The position numbers and the translations under genes are program-made. Of a DNA stretch of 64,000 bases, positions 42,353 to 50,480 are shown in pieces. This stretch comes from Oscillospiraceae bacterium (GTDB lineage: Bacteria; Bacillota; Clostridia; Oscillospirales; UBA644), in the NCBI GenBank assembly GCA_902783255.1, contig CACZQB010000051.1, positions 40,961 through 104,960 on the forward strand, in the 5' to 3' direction. The stretch's first letter is position 1. Each line of letters begins with the position of its first letter. Under the pieces are notes generated by a model. The model was given only the letters and a program-made list of their open reading frames with translations. It did no database searches and had not been told where the DNA came from.

Positions 42353-43464
42353 CGTATATACACCCTCGGCACGCGTTTGCCGATATCGCAGATTATTTCG
42401 TATGGTATTGTTGCTATTGCGTCTGAAAGCTCGTAAACGCTTTTATCGTCGCCGAAGATCGTGACTTCGTCTTCAGTTTTTACATCAAGTCCGGTAACGT
42501 CCACCATACACTGATCCATGCATATTCTGCCTATGACTGGCGCGTTTTTTCCGTTTATAACAACATTCAGGTTTTTGGAAAGAGCCCTGAACAGTCCGTC
42601 GGCATAACCGATGGGCAATGTTGCGATTTTCATATCCTTTTCTGCCACATAAGTCTGTCCGTAGCTTACGCTGTCGCCTTTTTTGAAGTCATGTATAAAC
42701 GAAACCGTCGTTTTCAGTTCCATCACAGGCTTCAGTCCTATTGTGTCGGGTCGGTTTGTGGTTATTCCGTAAAGAATAAGTCCGGGGCGCACCATATTCA
42801 GCTTCATTTCGGGAAAATTGATTATTGCGGCGCTGTTTGCAGCATGACGGAACCTGAATTTTATTCCCTCTTTTTCGAGCGCCGATACACAGTTGCAAAA
42901 CCGTTCGAACTGTATTTTTGTAAACGGGTTTGACGGCTCGTCTGCAACGGCAAAATGTGTGAATATCCCTTCGAACTCAAGAAATTCTTCTTTTGAAAGC
43001 TCTTTTATTTCCTTTACGGATCTTTCGAAAGCTTCTTCATTCTGCGCACTGAAACCGAGACGGTTCATGCCGGTATCGATTTTAATATGCACTGTTATTT
43101 TTGATCCGATCGCATTTGCAGCAGCGGAAAGAGTTTTTCCGTATTCGTAAGAAAAAACAGTCTGTGTTATCCCGTATTCCGCAAGAAGCGTCATTGAATG
43201 CGGCGGGGTATAGCCGAGAATAAGAACGGGTTTTTTTATTCCCGCATTTCTCAGCTGGACCGCTTCGTCAATATTCGAAACAGCAAAAAAATCACTGTAG
43301 TCCTCGATCGTCCTTGCTATTTCGGTCGCGCCGTGACCGTATGCGTCCGCTTTTACCACAGACATCAGAGCGCAGCTGTGACCGACGATCTTCCGGATCT
43401 TTTTAATGTTTTCCTTTGCGGCGGCAAGATTCACCGTCGCCCATGTTCTTCGTGTGTGTTCCAT
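42349..43464 (-). CDS. alr: Alanine racemase
   Basis: This PLP enzyme of 371 residues interconverts L- and D-alanine for peptidoglycan. The PLP lysine is in VVKADAYGHG; the catalytic Tyr is in DSVSYGQTYV; IGRICMDQCMVDVT is the C-terminal domain mark. The SD is weak (GGATATAAAAG before ATG). A terminator-like hairpin separates it from nnrD upstream, and a TATAAT element follows that hairpin, so alr-bioY may have its own promoter. Confidence 0.96.
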   Translation of the reverse strand: MEHTRRTWATVNLAAAKENIKKIRKIVGHSCALMSVVKADAYGHGATEIARTIEDYSDFFAVSNIDEAVQLRNAGIKKPVLILGYTPPHSMTLLAEYGITQTVFSYEYGKTLSAAANAIGSKITVHIKIDTGMNRLGFSAQNEEAFERSVKEIKELSKEEFLEFEGIFTHFAVADEPSNPFTKIQFERFCNCVSALEKEGIKFRFRHAANSAAIINFPEMKLNMVRPGLILYGITTNRPDTIGLKPVMELKTTVSFIHDFKKGDSVSYGQTYVAEKDMKIATLPIGYADGLFRALSKNLNVVINGKNAPVIGRICMDQCMVDVTGLDVKTEDEVTIFGDDKSVYELSDAIATIPYEIICDIGKRVPRVYIR

Positions 43465-43497
43465 CTTTTATATCCAATCGATTATAGTTTTCAGACA

Positions 43498-43538
43498 GTA
43501 AAAACACCGCCGGCATTCTTTGATTTCGGCCGACGGCA
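43498..43538 (-). terminator. Terminator-like hairpin between nnrD and alr
   Basis: Minus strand GCCGTCGGC pairs with GCCGGCGGT (two wobbles), followed by GTTTTTAC. It would end the pheS-nnrD transcript in part before alr. Confidence 0.7.
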
Positions 43539-43542
43539 TAAA

Positions 43543-44352
43543 TCACTCGAATTCTGCAAGAAGTTCTGCCGCTGCAAGCGGTATTTCGGATGGCAGAAGT
43601 CCGTGCAAAGATATTTTTTCAGCAAGAATGTCTCCGGCTTTGCCGTGAAGAAAAACAGATACGACGGCAGCATCGAGCGGCGAATACCCCTGCGCAAGAA
43701 AAGAACCTATCATTCCCGCAAGCACATCTCCGCTTCCGCCTTTCGCAAGACCTGAATTCCCCGTTGTGTTTACGTATATTTCTCCGGAAGGCGCCGCAAT
43801 GACCGTGTTATGACCCTTCAGCACGACGACCGAATCAAATTCTTTCGCTGCTTCACAAGCGCAAAGCTCTCTGTTTGACGATATAAATGGAATGTCTTTC
43901 CCTGTCAGCCGCGACATTTCCGCTTCATGCGGCGTAAGAACGGTTTTACAGCGCTTTTTCTGAAAAAGAGTTTTATGCTTCGATAAATATGTGATTGCGT
44001 CGGCGTCTATAACGGAAGGCATTGACTGTAAAAGGATCTTCTTTGCGATTTTTGCGTTTTTAGCCGAACCGCAGCCGCACAAAAGTGCCGTTGCGCGCGA
44101 GGATATTTTCATTTTGCAAAAAACCGGCTCTGAAAGCTTCGACTGTAAAATGCGTTTAAGCCTTCCTTTTGCTGAAATATACACAAGCCCTGCACCGCAT
44201 CTGAGCGCACCTGATGCTGCAAGATACGGTGCGCCGGTCATGTTTTTCGAACCGCAGAAAAGCTGAAGAGTGCCGAATGTGCCTTTATGCGATATTTCGG
44301 GACGCGGTTTCAGGATTCCCCTTACTGTTTCTTCGGTTATTTTCAATGCCAT
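43543..44352 (-). CDS. nnrD: ADP-dependent NAD(P)H-hydrate dehydratase
   Basis: The protein has 269 residues and repairs hydrated NAD(P)H using ADP. The ribokinase-like marks are present: GTFGTLQLFCGSKNMTGAP at the N-terminus, LTPHEAEMSRL in the middle, and the GLAKGGSGDVLAGMIG anion hole and base near the C-terminus. Only the C-terminal half of a two-domain YjeF protein is present; no NnrE epimerase domain is fused or adjacent. It overlaps the upstream gene by 10 bases. Confidence 0.92.
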   Translation of the reverse strand: MALKITEETVRGILKPRPEISHKGTFGTLQLFCGSKNMTGAPYLAASGALRCGAGLVYISAKGRLKRILQSKLSEPVFCKMKISSRATALLCGCGSAKNAKIAKKILLQSMPSVIDADAITYLSKHKTLFQKKRCKTVLTPHEAEMSRLTGKDIPFISSNRELCACEAAKEFDSVVVLKGHNTVIAAPSGEIYVNTTGNSGLAKGGSGDVLAGMIGSFLAQGYSPLDAAVVSVFLHGKAGDILAEKISLHGLLPSEIPLAAAELLAEFE

Positions 44353-44879
44353 ACGCTTTTTTGAATATAGCGTTTCATATCGCTTAAAATTCTTTCGTCT
44401 GGTTCGAATATCAGCAGCGTTTTATTATACTCTTTATGGTTGAAAATCGCATAATAAAGCGTGTTCCCTTTATTTGAGCGGACATCGAAACGTTTGTTTG
44501 CCGGATATGAATCGACTTTTTCGCGGGCAGCATCGTTATATTCGCCGAACTGTTCAAAGTTTTCGGCTTTTACCGTCAAAAGACGGCTTCTCTCGCTTCG
44601 GCATATGATCTTGTCAACATCCATTTCGCCGTTGAGATAGATATATTCATATTCCACGTCAAGGCGCATAAAAAGCTTATAACCGAAGTAAACAAGTATT
44701 CCTATCGATATTGTGCCGATCATGAGGCCGAAATTAGGTATGCTGCGAATACAGAACATGAAAACCGCCATGGAAAGACCTATTGTAACAATGAATATCA
44801 GAGCCTGGATTGCGTATTCCTTGAAGGTCTTTTTCCTCGCGTAAAGCTGTTCGTAAAAAACATCGTTTGTCGGCTGCAT
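44343..44879 (-). CDS. Two-helix membrane protein, possibly DUF6106 family
   Basis: The 178-residue protein has a cytoplasmic N-terminus, two membrane helices (about 25-45 and 50-68) and a soluble C-terminal domain with strands such as EYEYIYLNGEMDVDKII and RSRLLTVKAENF, resembling a PH-like fold. I associate it with DUF6106 of Clostridia, but not firmly. SD GAGGAG precedes the ATG. It lies between ireB and nnrD; no function can be assigned. Confidence 0.7.
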   Translation of the reverse strand: MQPTNDVFYEQLYARKKTFKEYAIQALIFIVTIGLSMAVFMFCIRSIPNFGLMIGTISIGILVYFGYKLFMRLDVEYEYIYLNGEMDVDKIICRSERSRLLTVKAENFEQFGEYNDAAREKVDSYPANKRFDVRSNKGNTLYYAIFNHKEYNKTLLIFEPDERILSDMKRYIQKSVWH

Positions 44880-44888
44880 TTTTTCTCC

Positions 44889-45140
44889 TCAGGATTTCAG
44901 ATAGTTTCTTACAAGAGCCGCAAGAAGCTCGTCTCTGTCAAGTTTTCTGACGAGATTTCTTGCGTTATTGTGCTTCGTAATATACGTCGGGTCTTCCGAA
45001 AGAATATAGCCGACGATCTGATTTATCGGATTGTCGTATCCTTTTTCGACAAATGCGTCGTATATGGCGATCAGCGTTTTTTTCATTTCGTCATCTTTGC
45101 TCGATTTGAGGGAAAAGGTGATTGTGCTGTTCGTATCCAT
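44889..45140 (-). CDS. ireB: IreB-family regulatory phosphoprotein
   Basis: The 83-residue protein has the full IreB/UPF0297 pattern: [41 protein letters not shown] and [13 protein letters not shown]. In enterococci IreB is phosphorylated on N-terminal threonines by the PASTA kinase IreK and affects envelope stress resistance; here Thr3, Thr6 and Thr8 are candidates. It is usually beside ruvX and alaS; here it follows pheT instead. SD AAAGG lies upstream of the ATG. Confidence 0.93.
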   Translation of the reverse strand: MDTNSTITFSLKSSKDDEMKKTLIAIYDAFVEKGYDNPINQIVGYILSEDPTYITKHNNARNLVRKLDRDELLAALVRNYLKS

Positions 45141-45167
45141 TGTATCATCCTTTCTGAATGCGCCTGT

Positions 45168-47564
45168 TTATCTTCTGAGCGATATTCCGTCTTTTTCAAG
45201 TCCGTTTATAATGTTTGTCATGATCTGATCGATATCGTTTTCTCCGAGCGTTTTTTCTTCGGAGCGCAATACGAGCGCATATGCGATGCTCTTATGCCCG
45301 AATGCGACCTGAGCGCCCTTGTAAACATCGAATATCTCGATTTTTTCAAGGCACGGACCGGCAAGCGCCCTGATTTTCTTTTCTATTTCACCGGAGCTTG
45401 TTTCATCTTTGCAGATAAGGGCAAGATCTCTTGTTACTGCGGGGAATTTCGGGAGCGGCGTAAATGTCTTTTCGGGAGCAGTCGCTTCGTAAAGCGCATC
45501 AAACGGTATTTCCGCTGCGTATAATTCGTCGTTCACGCCGTAGTTTTTTGCAACAAGGGGATGTATCTGTCCGAATATGCCTATTTTCTTTCCGTCGGCA
45601 ATTATTTCAGCCGCGCGGCCGGGATGGTATGACGGATTGTTTTTGCAGGGAACGAATTCACATGTTTTTGTGTTCATTGCCGCAAGAATTGATTCAACGA
45701 TGCCCTTCATTGTGTAAAAATCGCCTTTGTTGCCGTAAAAACCGGCACAGACTATTTTCTTTTCGTCAGGCAGCTTCGTCTCATCCGCATTTTTTATGTA
45801 TACAGTTGCAATTTCATAAAGATTTGCCGCGGGGTTTCTGAAATTGTAGTTTCTTGCGAGAACTTCAAGCATAGACGGCAGCGCACTTGTTCTCATTATG
45901 GAAGTATCTTCACCGAGCGGATTTTTGATTTTCATCGCGTTGCGCTCGGGTGCGTCTGAAGGAAGACGGATCTTGTCGAAACATTTCGGACTTACAAACG
46001 AATATGTCAGGATCTCGTCAAGTCCTGCCGCTCTGAGCGCTTCTCCGAGACGTATCTCAAATTTCTGCTCTTTTGTATAGCCTCCCGATTTGACGTCGGC
46101 TTTGAAAAAGAGCGGTTCTATTCTGTCGTATCCATAGAATTTTGCTATTTCTTCGGCAATGTCGTATTTGTTTTCGATATCCGAGCGGAATGACGGAACT
46201 GTGATTGTGCCGTTTTCAACTTTCATTCCGAGTCTTTCAAGAATATCGATCATTTCCTCTTTTGAGGCGTTGATGTTGATGTATGAATTTATCCAGTCAT
46301 ACTCAAACGGAACGGTGCGGATTTCGGGTTTGGCGTTGTTTATGTCTATAGTGCCGTCGACCACGGTTCCCGCGCCGAGCATACAAATGAGTTCGCATGC
46401 TCTGTCGAGAGCTTCTTCCGCGAGAAGAGGATCGAGACCTTTTTCAAAACGTGCGGAAGATTCTGTTCTCAGTCCGAGTTTCTTTGATGTTTTTCTTACG
46501 GATGGCGCAAAAAAGTTTGCGCTTTCAAATACGACTGTTTTTGTTTCGGGTTTTATCTCGCTGTTTTCTCCGCCCATTACGCCTGCTACGGCTATCGGTT
46601 TTTCGGCATCGGCAATAACAAGCGTTTCGGCGTCAAGCTCTCTTTCCTGACCGTCGAGCGTGTTCATCTTTTCGCCGTTTTCCGCTCTTCTTACCGTTAT
46701 TTTGCCGCCGCCTACGCACTCGTAGTCAAATGCATGCATAGGCTGACCGTATTCGAGCATAACGTAGTTTGTTATATCAACAATGTTGTTTATTGCGCGC
46801 ACGCCGCAGTCTCTCAGCTTTTCAACGAGCCAGAGCGGGGAGGGGGCGATCTTTATGTCTTTTACAACTCTCGCCATATATCTTTTGCAGAGCTCTACGT
46901 CTTTGACTGACACAGAAAGATAATCCGCAATATTGCCGCCGCCAGTTGTATATACGGGCTTTTTGACCTCAAAAGGTTTTCTGAACGTGCATGCTGCTTC
47001 TCTTGCAACGCCTATGATCGAAAGACAGTCCGGTCTGTTTGTGACTATATCAACAACAAAAACGGTATCGTCAAGCGAAAGAACGCGGCATATGTCGTCG
47101 CCTGGAGCAACGTTCAGTTCGCATGCACCGTTATTGAGAATGAGCAGTCCGTCCGCAACCGATCCGGGAAAATCGTTTACGGTAAGTCCGAGCTCTTCAA
47201 CAGAACAGAACATTCCGTAAGACATCACGCCGCGAAGTTCGCCGGCATGGATCTCTTTTCCCGATGCGAGCACCGAACCGTCGAGCGCGACGGGAACAAG
47301 GTCTCCCACCTTCATGTTCTTTGCCGCGGTAACTATCTGGATATTGTCTTTTTTACCGACATTGACGCTGCATATAACGAGCTTGTCGGCATTGGGATGA
47401 CTTTCGATTTTTTCTATAAGACCCGCAACAACGTTTTTTATTGTGTCTGCAGCGCACGAAAAACCTGTCGTTTCCGTGCCGGTCATATTCATTTCATGTG
47501 CGAATTTTTTCGGCTCAACGTTTATATCCGTGTATTCTCTGAGCCATCTGTACGGTACGTTCAT
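45168..47564 (-). CDS. pheT: Phenylalanine--tRNA ligase beta subunit
   Basis: The 798-residue beta chain forms an alpha2-beta2 enzyme with PheS. In order: the OB-fold EMAP-like domain (about 40-150, IESHPNADKLVICSVNVG), the B3/B4 editing domain (about 210-400), B5 (about 400-470), the catalytic-like core, and the C-terminal anticodon-binding FDX-ACB domain (about 700-798, FPAVTRDLALIC). The length is standard. It begins 51 bases after pheS; the SD is weak. Confidence 0.96.
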   Translation of the reverse strand: MNVPYRWLREYTDINVEPKKFAHEMNMTGTETTGFSCAADTIKNVVAGLIEKIESHPNADKLVICSVNVGKKDNIQIVTAAKNMKVGDLVPVALDGSVLASGKEIHAGELRGVMSYGMFCSVEELGLTVNDFPGSVADGLLILNNGACELNVAPGDDICRVLSLDDTVFVVDIVTNRPDCLSIIGVAREAACTFRKPFEVKKPVYTTGGGNIADYLSVSVKDVELCKRYMARVVKDIKIAPSPLWLVEKLRDCGVRAINNIVDITNYVMLEYGQPMHAFDYECVGGGKITVRRAENGEKMNTLDGQERELDAETLVIADAEKPIAVAGVMGGENSEIKPETKTVVFESANFFAPSVRKTSKKLGLRTESSARFEKGLDPLLAEEALDRACELICMLGAGTVVDGTIDINNAKPEIRTVPFEYDWINSYININASKEEMIDILERLGMKVENGTITVPSFRSDIENKYDIAEEIAKFYGYDRIEPLFFKADVKSGGYTKEQKFEIRLGEALRAAGLDEILTYSFVSPKCFDKIRLPSDAPERNAMKIKNPLGEDTSIMRTSALPSMLEVLARNYNFRNPAANLYEIATVYIKNADETKLPDEKKIVCAGFYGNKGDFYTMKGIVESILAAMNTKTCEFVPCKNNPSYHPGRAAEIIADGKKIGIFGQIHPLVAKNYGVNDELYAAEIPFDALYEATAPEKTFTPLPKFPAVTRDLALICKDETSSGEIEKKIRALAGPCLEKIEIFDVYKGAQVAFGHKSIAYALVLRSEEKTLGENDIDQIMTNIINGLEKDGISLRR

Positions 47565-47615
47565 ATATCTATTCCATCACTTTCATTTACAGAATAATCG
47601 ATCACGGGCAGATCT

Positions 47616-48647
47616 TTACAGACTTTCAAGGAATCTCACGTCGTTTTCGAAAAGCATTCGTATATCGTCTATATTGTATCTTCTCAGAACGAGACGTTCA
47701 AGTCCCATACCGAAAGCAAAGCCGGAATACTCGTTTGTGTCTATGCCCAGAAGATCCAGTACTTTCGGGTTTACCATGCCTGCGCCGCCGATCTCTATCC
47801 AGCCTTCGCCTTTGCAGAATTTACATCCCTCGCCTCCGCATTTGAAGCATGAGATCGAAATTTCCGCCGATGGCTCGGTAAAGGGAAAATAGTCCGGACG
47901 GATACGCGTTTTTATGTTTTCGCCGAAAAGCTTTTTTGCTATGATATCGAGAGCGCCTTTAAGGTGAGACATCGTTATTCCCTTATCTACCACAAGACCT
48001 TCGATCTGGTGGAATATCGGCGAATGCGTTGCGTCTACCTCGTCTATACGGTAAACTCTGCCGGGAGAAATAATTCTTATCGGGGGTTTCATTTTTTCCA
48101 TCGTTCTTATCTGAACGGAGCTTGTCTGAGTTCTGAGGAGAATATCGTCGGAAAAATAGAACGTATCCTGGGTGTCTCTTGCGGGATGGTATTTCGGAAT
48201 ATTCAGAGCCTCAAAATTGTAGTAGTCGTATTCTACTTCCGGACCGCTCGCCACAGTGAAGCCCATTGAAATGAATGCGTCTTTAACTTCGTCGAGAACT
48301 ACCGAACACGGATGCTTTTTGCCCGTACGAAAAGATTTGCCGGGAAGCGTCACGTCAAGCTTTTCGTCTTCGAGTTTTTTCTGAAGTTCAAGCTCTTCGA
48401 GCTGCTGTTTTGCCGCCTTTATCCTGTCTTCTATAAACGAGCGCACCTCGTTTGCGGACTGTCCTATTGCGGGACGCATTTCTGCGGGCAGCTTGCCCAT
48501 TTGCGAAAGAACGTTTGTCAGCTCTCCCTTTTTGCCGAGAAGCTTTACTTTTAAATTTTCAAGCTCTTCAGACGACTTTATCTGCGAAAGCTTTTCTTTT
48601 GCGTTTGCGCGGATCTGTTCGAGCTGCTCCCTGATGTTCAATTCCAT
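47616..48647 (-). CDS. pheS: Phenylalanine--tRNA ligase alpha subunit
   Basis: The 343-residue alpha chain carries the class II catalytic core. It has an N-terminal coiled-coil tRNA-binding arm (about 1-85), motif 2 region SPGRVYRIDEVDATHSP, FRFPFTEPSAEI-type motif (YFPFTEPSAEISISC) and motif 3 GFAFGMGLERL. A Cys-rich insertion CFKCGGEGCKFC is the usual one for PheS. A clear sigma-A promoter precedes it, but no T-box (no AGGGTGGNACCGCG box) was found, so control by uncharged tRNA is not evident. Confidence 0.96.
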   Translation of the reverse strand: MELNIREQLEQIRANAKEKLSQIKSSEELENLKVKLLGKKGELTNVLSQMGKLPAEMRPAIGQSANEVRSFIEDRIKAAKQQLEELELQKKLEDEKLDVTLPGKSFRTGKKHPCSVVLDEVKDAFISMGFTVASGPEVEYDYYNFEALNIPKYHPARDTQDTFYFSDDILLRTQTSSVQIRTMEKMKPPIRIISPGRVYRIDEVDATHSPIFHQIEGLVVDKGITMSHLKGALDIIAKKLFGENIKTRIRPDYFPFTEPSAEISISCFKCGGEGCKFCKGEGWIEIGGAGMVNPKVLDLLGIDTNEYSGFAFGMGLERLVLRRYNIDDIRMLFENDVRFLESL

Positions 48648-48696
48648 TATTGTATGTTCAACCCCTTGTTTGCGGTTTTTTTCATAATCACATTAT

Positions 48697-48725
48697 ATTA
48701 TAACATATTATCATCTTAAATTCAA
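48697..48725 (-). promoter_or_regulatory. Sigma-A promoter of pheS
   Basis: Minus strand TTGAAT (48725-48720), 17-base spacer, TATAAT (48702-48697). The leader of about 45 bases is too short for a T-box. Confidence 0.8.
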
Positions 48726-48940
48726 GTCTTTTTCTGAAATATGCCTTCTTTGTTTGAAATTTATTCGATTTTTTGCCGTGCGGAAGCTTTATGTCGAAAG
48801 AGAGCCGCGATCGGTTCAAAATCATCTATCTTTTACTGACGTTCACGCATTTTACTGCGAGACCGGTCAAGTAAATCAGCTCTTTATGATTATCTATAAT
48901 AAAATACGAAAAAGTTCAAGGAATATTTGATTTACCCCCT
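48726..48940. other. Non-coding stretch between pheS and the hydrogenase operon
   Basis: Part of a 400-base gap between divergent operons. It holds small inverted repeats such as GACCGGTC and CGCA with TGCG, but no riboswitch or T-box that I recognise, and no frame with a ribosome site. Confidence 0.5.
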
Positions 48941-48968
48941 TTTCAATTAATGAAAAATGTGTTATAAT
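48941..48968 (+). promoter_or_regulatory. Possible promoter of the hydrogenase operon
   Basis: TATAAT at 48963-48968 with a weak TTTCAA at 48941-48946 (16-base spacer). The -35 is poor, which would suit activated expression. Confidence 0.5.
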
Positions 48969-49046
48969 ATTCAGTGACAGTTCTTAAAGTGAAGAGCTTT
49001 CGTAATTTTTTTTCGTTAAAATACAAGTTAGAGAGGACGAAACCAA

Positions 49047-49550
49047 ATGGGTAAATCTACTATTTCCAAAATCCCTTTCAAGGGGACTGCGGAGCAGGAA
49101 CAGAAACTCCGTGATTACATCGCGGCGAATAAGGATGTTCAGGGATCGCTTATGCCTATTATGCAGGAAGCGCAGGAGATTTACGGCTATCTTCCGATAG
49201 AAGTTCAGAAGATCATTGCCGACTCCTTGAATATCCCTCTTGAAGAAGTATACGGAGTTGCAACTTTCTACGCGCAGTTCACTCTTAATCCCAAAGGTCA
49301 GTACAGGATCGGCGTCTGCCTCGGTACGGCATGCTATGTTAAAGGTTCACAGAATGTTTTCGACAAAGCGTGTTCCGAACTCGGCATCGGCAGCGGCGAT
49401 GTTACGGATGACGGCAAATTCTCGCTTGAAGCTACCCGTTGTATAGGTTGCTGCGGTCTTGCCCCCGTTATGACCGTCAACGACGATGTCTACGGACGTC
49501 TCACCGCAGATGACGTCCCAAAAATACTCGCAAAATATAAAGATATGTAA
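49047..49550 (+). CDS. hydC: NuoE-like [2Fe-2S] subunit of bifurcating [FeFe]-hydrogenase (HydC/HndA)
   Basis: A 167-residue thioredoxin-like ferredoxin subunit. The four cluster cysteines are visible: CLGTACYVKGS in the middle and CIGCCGLAP near the end. The N-terminal helical part (GSLMPIMQEAQEIYGYLP, VYGVATFYAQF) is typical of NuoE. In bifurcating hydrogenases it passes electrons between the NAD site and ferredoxin. SD AGAGGA precedes the ATG. It is first in a five-gene operon, overlapping the next gene by one base. Confidence 0.93.
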   Translation: MGKSTISKIPFKGTAEQEQKLRDYIAANKDVQGSLMPIMQEAQEIYGYLPIEVQKIIADSLNIPLEEVYGVATFYAQFTLNPKGQYRIGVCLGTACYVKGSQNVFDKACSELGIGSGDVTDDGKFSLEATRCIGCCGLAPVMTVNDDVYGRLTADDVPKILAKYKDM

Positions 49551-50113
49551 TGAGAGAGCTTTCTCTTCACATTCTCGATATAGTTCAAAACAGTATTACC
49601 GCAAAGGCGGATACGATAACGGTTGAAATATCGGAGAATATTGAGGCGGATGAGCTGAAAATAACTATATCCGATAACGGATGCGGTATGGACGAGGAAA
49701 CGCTCGCCCGTGTGAACGGAACTTTCGCAACATCGAGAACCACAAGAAAAATCGGCATGGGCATAGCTCTTTTCAGGGCTGCAGCCGAACTTTCGGACGG
49801 TTATCTCACACTTGCTTCAAAAAAAGGCGAAGGAACGGTCACAACGGCTGTTTTCAGACACAGCAGCATAGACCGCATGCCGCTGGGGGATATTTCCGGA
49901 ACGATGATGCTCCTTTCCGCAAAAGCTAAGGACTTTGACCTGATCTACAGGCATATATGGTGCGGAAACGAATTTGTATTTTCAACAAAAGACATTAAAG
50001 AAGTTATTGAAGATACTCCGATAGACACGCCTGAAGTCCTTAATTACATTCACGACTACATTCACGAAAATCTTAACGAATTATTTGGAGGCGAACGAGA
50101 TGAAATCTCTTGA
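49550..50113 (+). CDS. GHKL ATPase-domain protein of the hydrogenase operon
   Basis: The 187-residue protein has a histidine-kinase-type ATP-binding fold: N box DIVQNSITAKAD, G1 SDNGCGMDEE, G2-like KIGMGIALFRAAAEL. It has no phosphoacceptor His domain, sensor or membrane helix. That resembles SpoIIAB-like anti-sigma kinases or DNA-gyrase-type ATPases. The remaining 70 residues are not recognised. Its place inside the operon, overlapping both neighbours, suggests control of hydrogenase expression or activity. This is inference. Confidence 0.85.
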   Translation: MRELSLHILDIVQNSITAKADTITVEISENIEADELKITISDNGCGMDEETLARVNGTFATSRTTRKIGMGIALFRAAAELSDGYLTLASKKGEGTVTTAVFRHSSIDRMPLGDISGTMMLLSAKAKDFDLIYRHIWCGNEFVFSTKDIKEVIEDTPIDTPEVLNYIHDYIHENLNELFGGERDEIS

Positions 50114-50468
50114 AGAACTTAGAGCCATAAAAGAAAAAATGAAAGCCAGCGTTAACGACAGAAACGAAAACAGCGATAAGATTAAAGTAGTTATCGGCAT
50201 GGCAACATGCGGCATTGCCGCAGGTGCGCGTCCCGTTATGCAGGCATTTCTCGACGAGATCGCAAAACGCGGTCTTGACAATGTAACCGTATCTCAGACA
50301 GGCTGCATCGGCATGTGCAAGCTTGAACCGCTTGTAGACGTATTCCTTCCCGGAGAAGAAAAGGTCACTTACATTAAAATGACTCCCGAAAAGGCTGTCA
50401 GAGTTGTAAACGACCATATCGTAAATAAAAATATTGTTTCCGAATATACAATCGGCAGCGCAGAATAA
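50100..50468 (+). CDS. HndB-like [2Fe-2S] ferredoxin-domain protein
   Basis: A 122-residue thioredoxin-like ferredoxin. Cluster cysteines are in MATCGIAAGARPV, and CIGMCKLEPLVDV; this is the HndB pattern, a small extra subunit of NADP/NAD-linked hydrogenases. A longer frame opens at TTG 50085, but the ATG at 50100 follows GGAGG by 8 bases. It overlaps the GHKL gene by 14 bases, so translation is likely coupled. It is 12 bases before the NuoF-like gene. Confidence 0.9.
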   Translation: MKSLEELRAIKEKMKASVNDRNENSDKIKVVIGMATCGIAAGARPVMQAFLDEIAKRGLDNVTVSQTGCIGMCKLEPLVDVFLPGEEKVTYIKMTPEKAVRVVNDHIVNKNIVSEYTIGSAE

Positions 50469-50480
50469 GGAGATTAAGAT

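Noticed and set aside
48650..48960. Possible T-box leader for pheST
   Set aside because: The AGGGTGGNACCGCG box is absent and the mapped-looking promoter leaves only a short leader.
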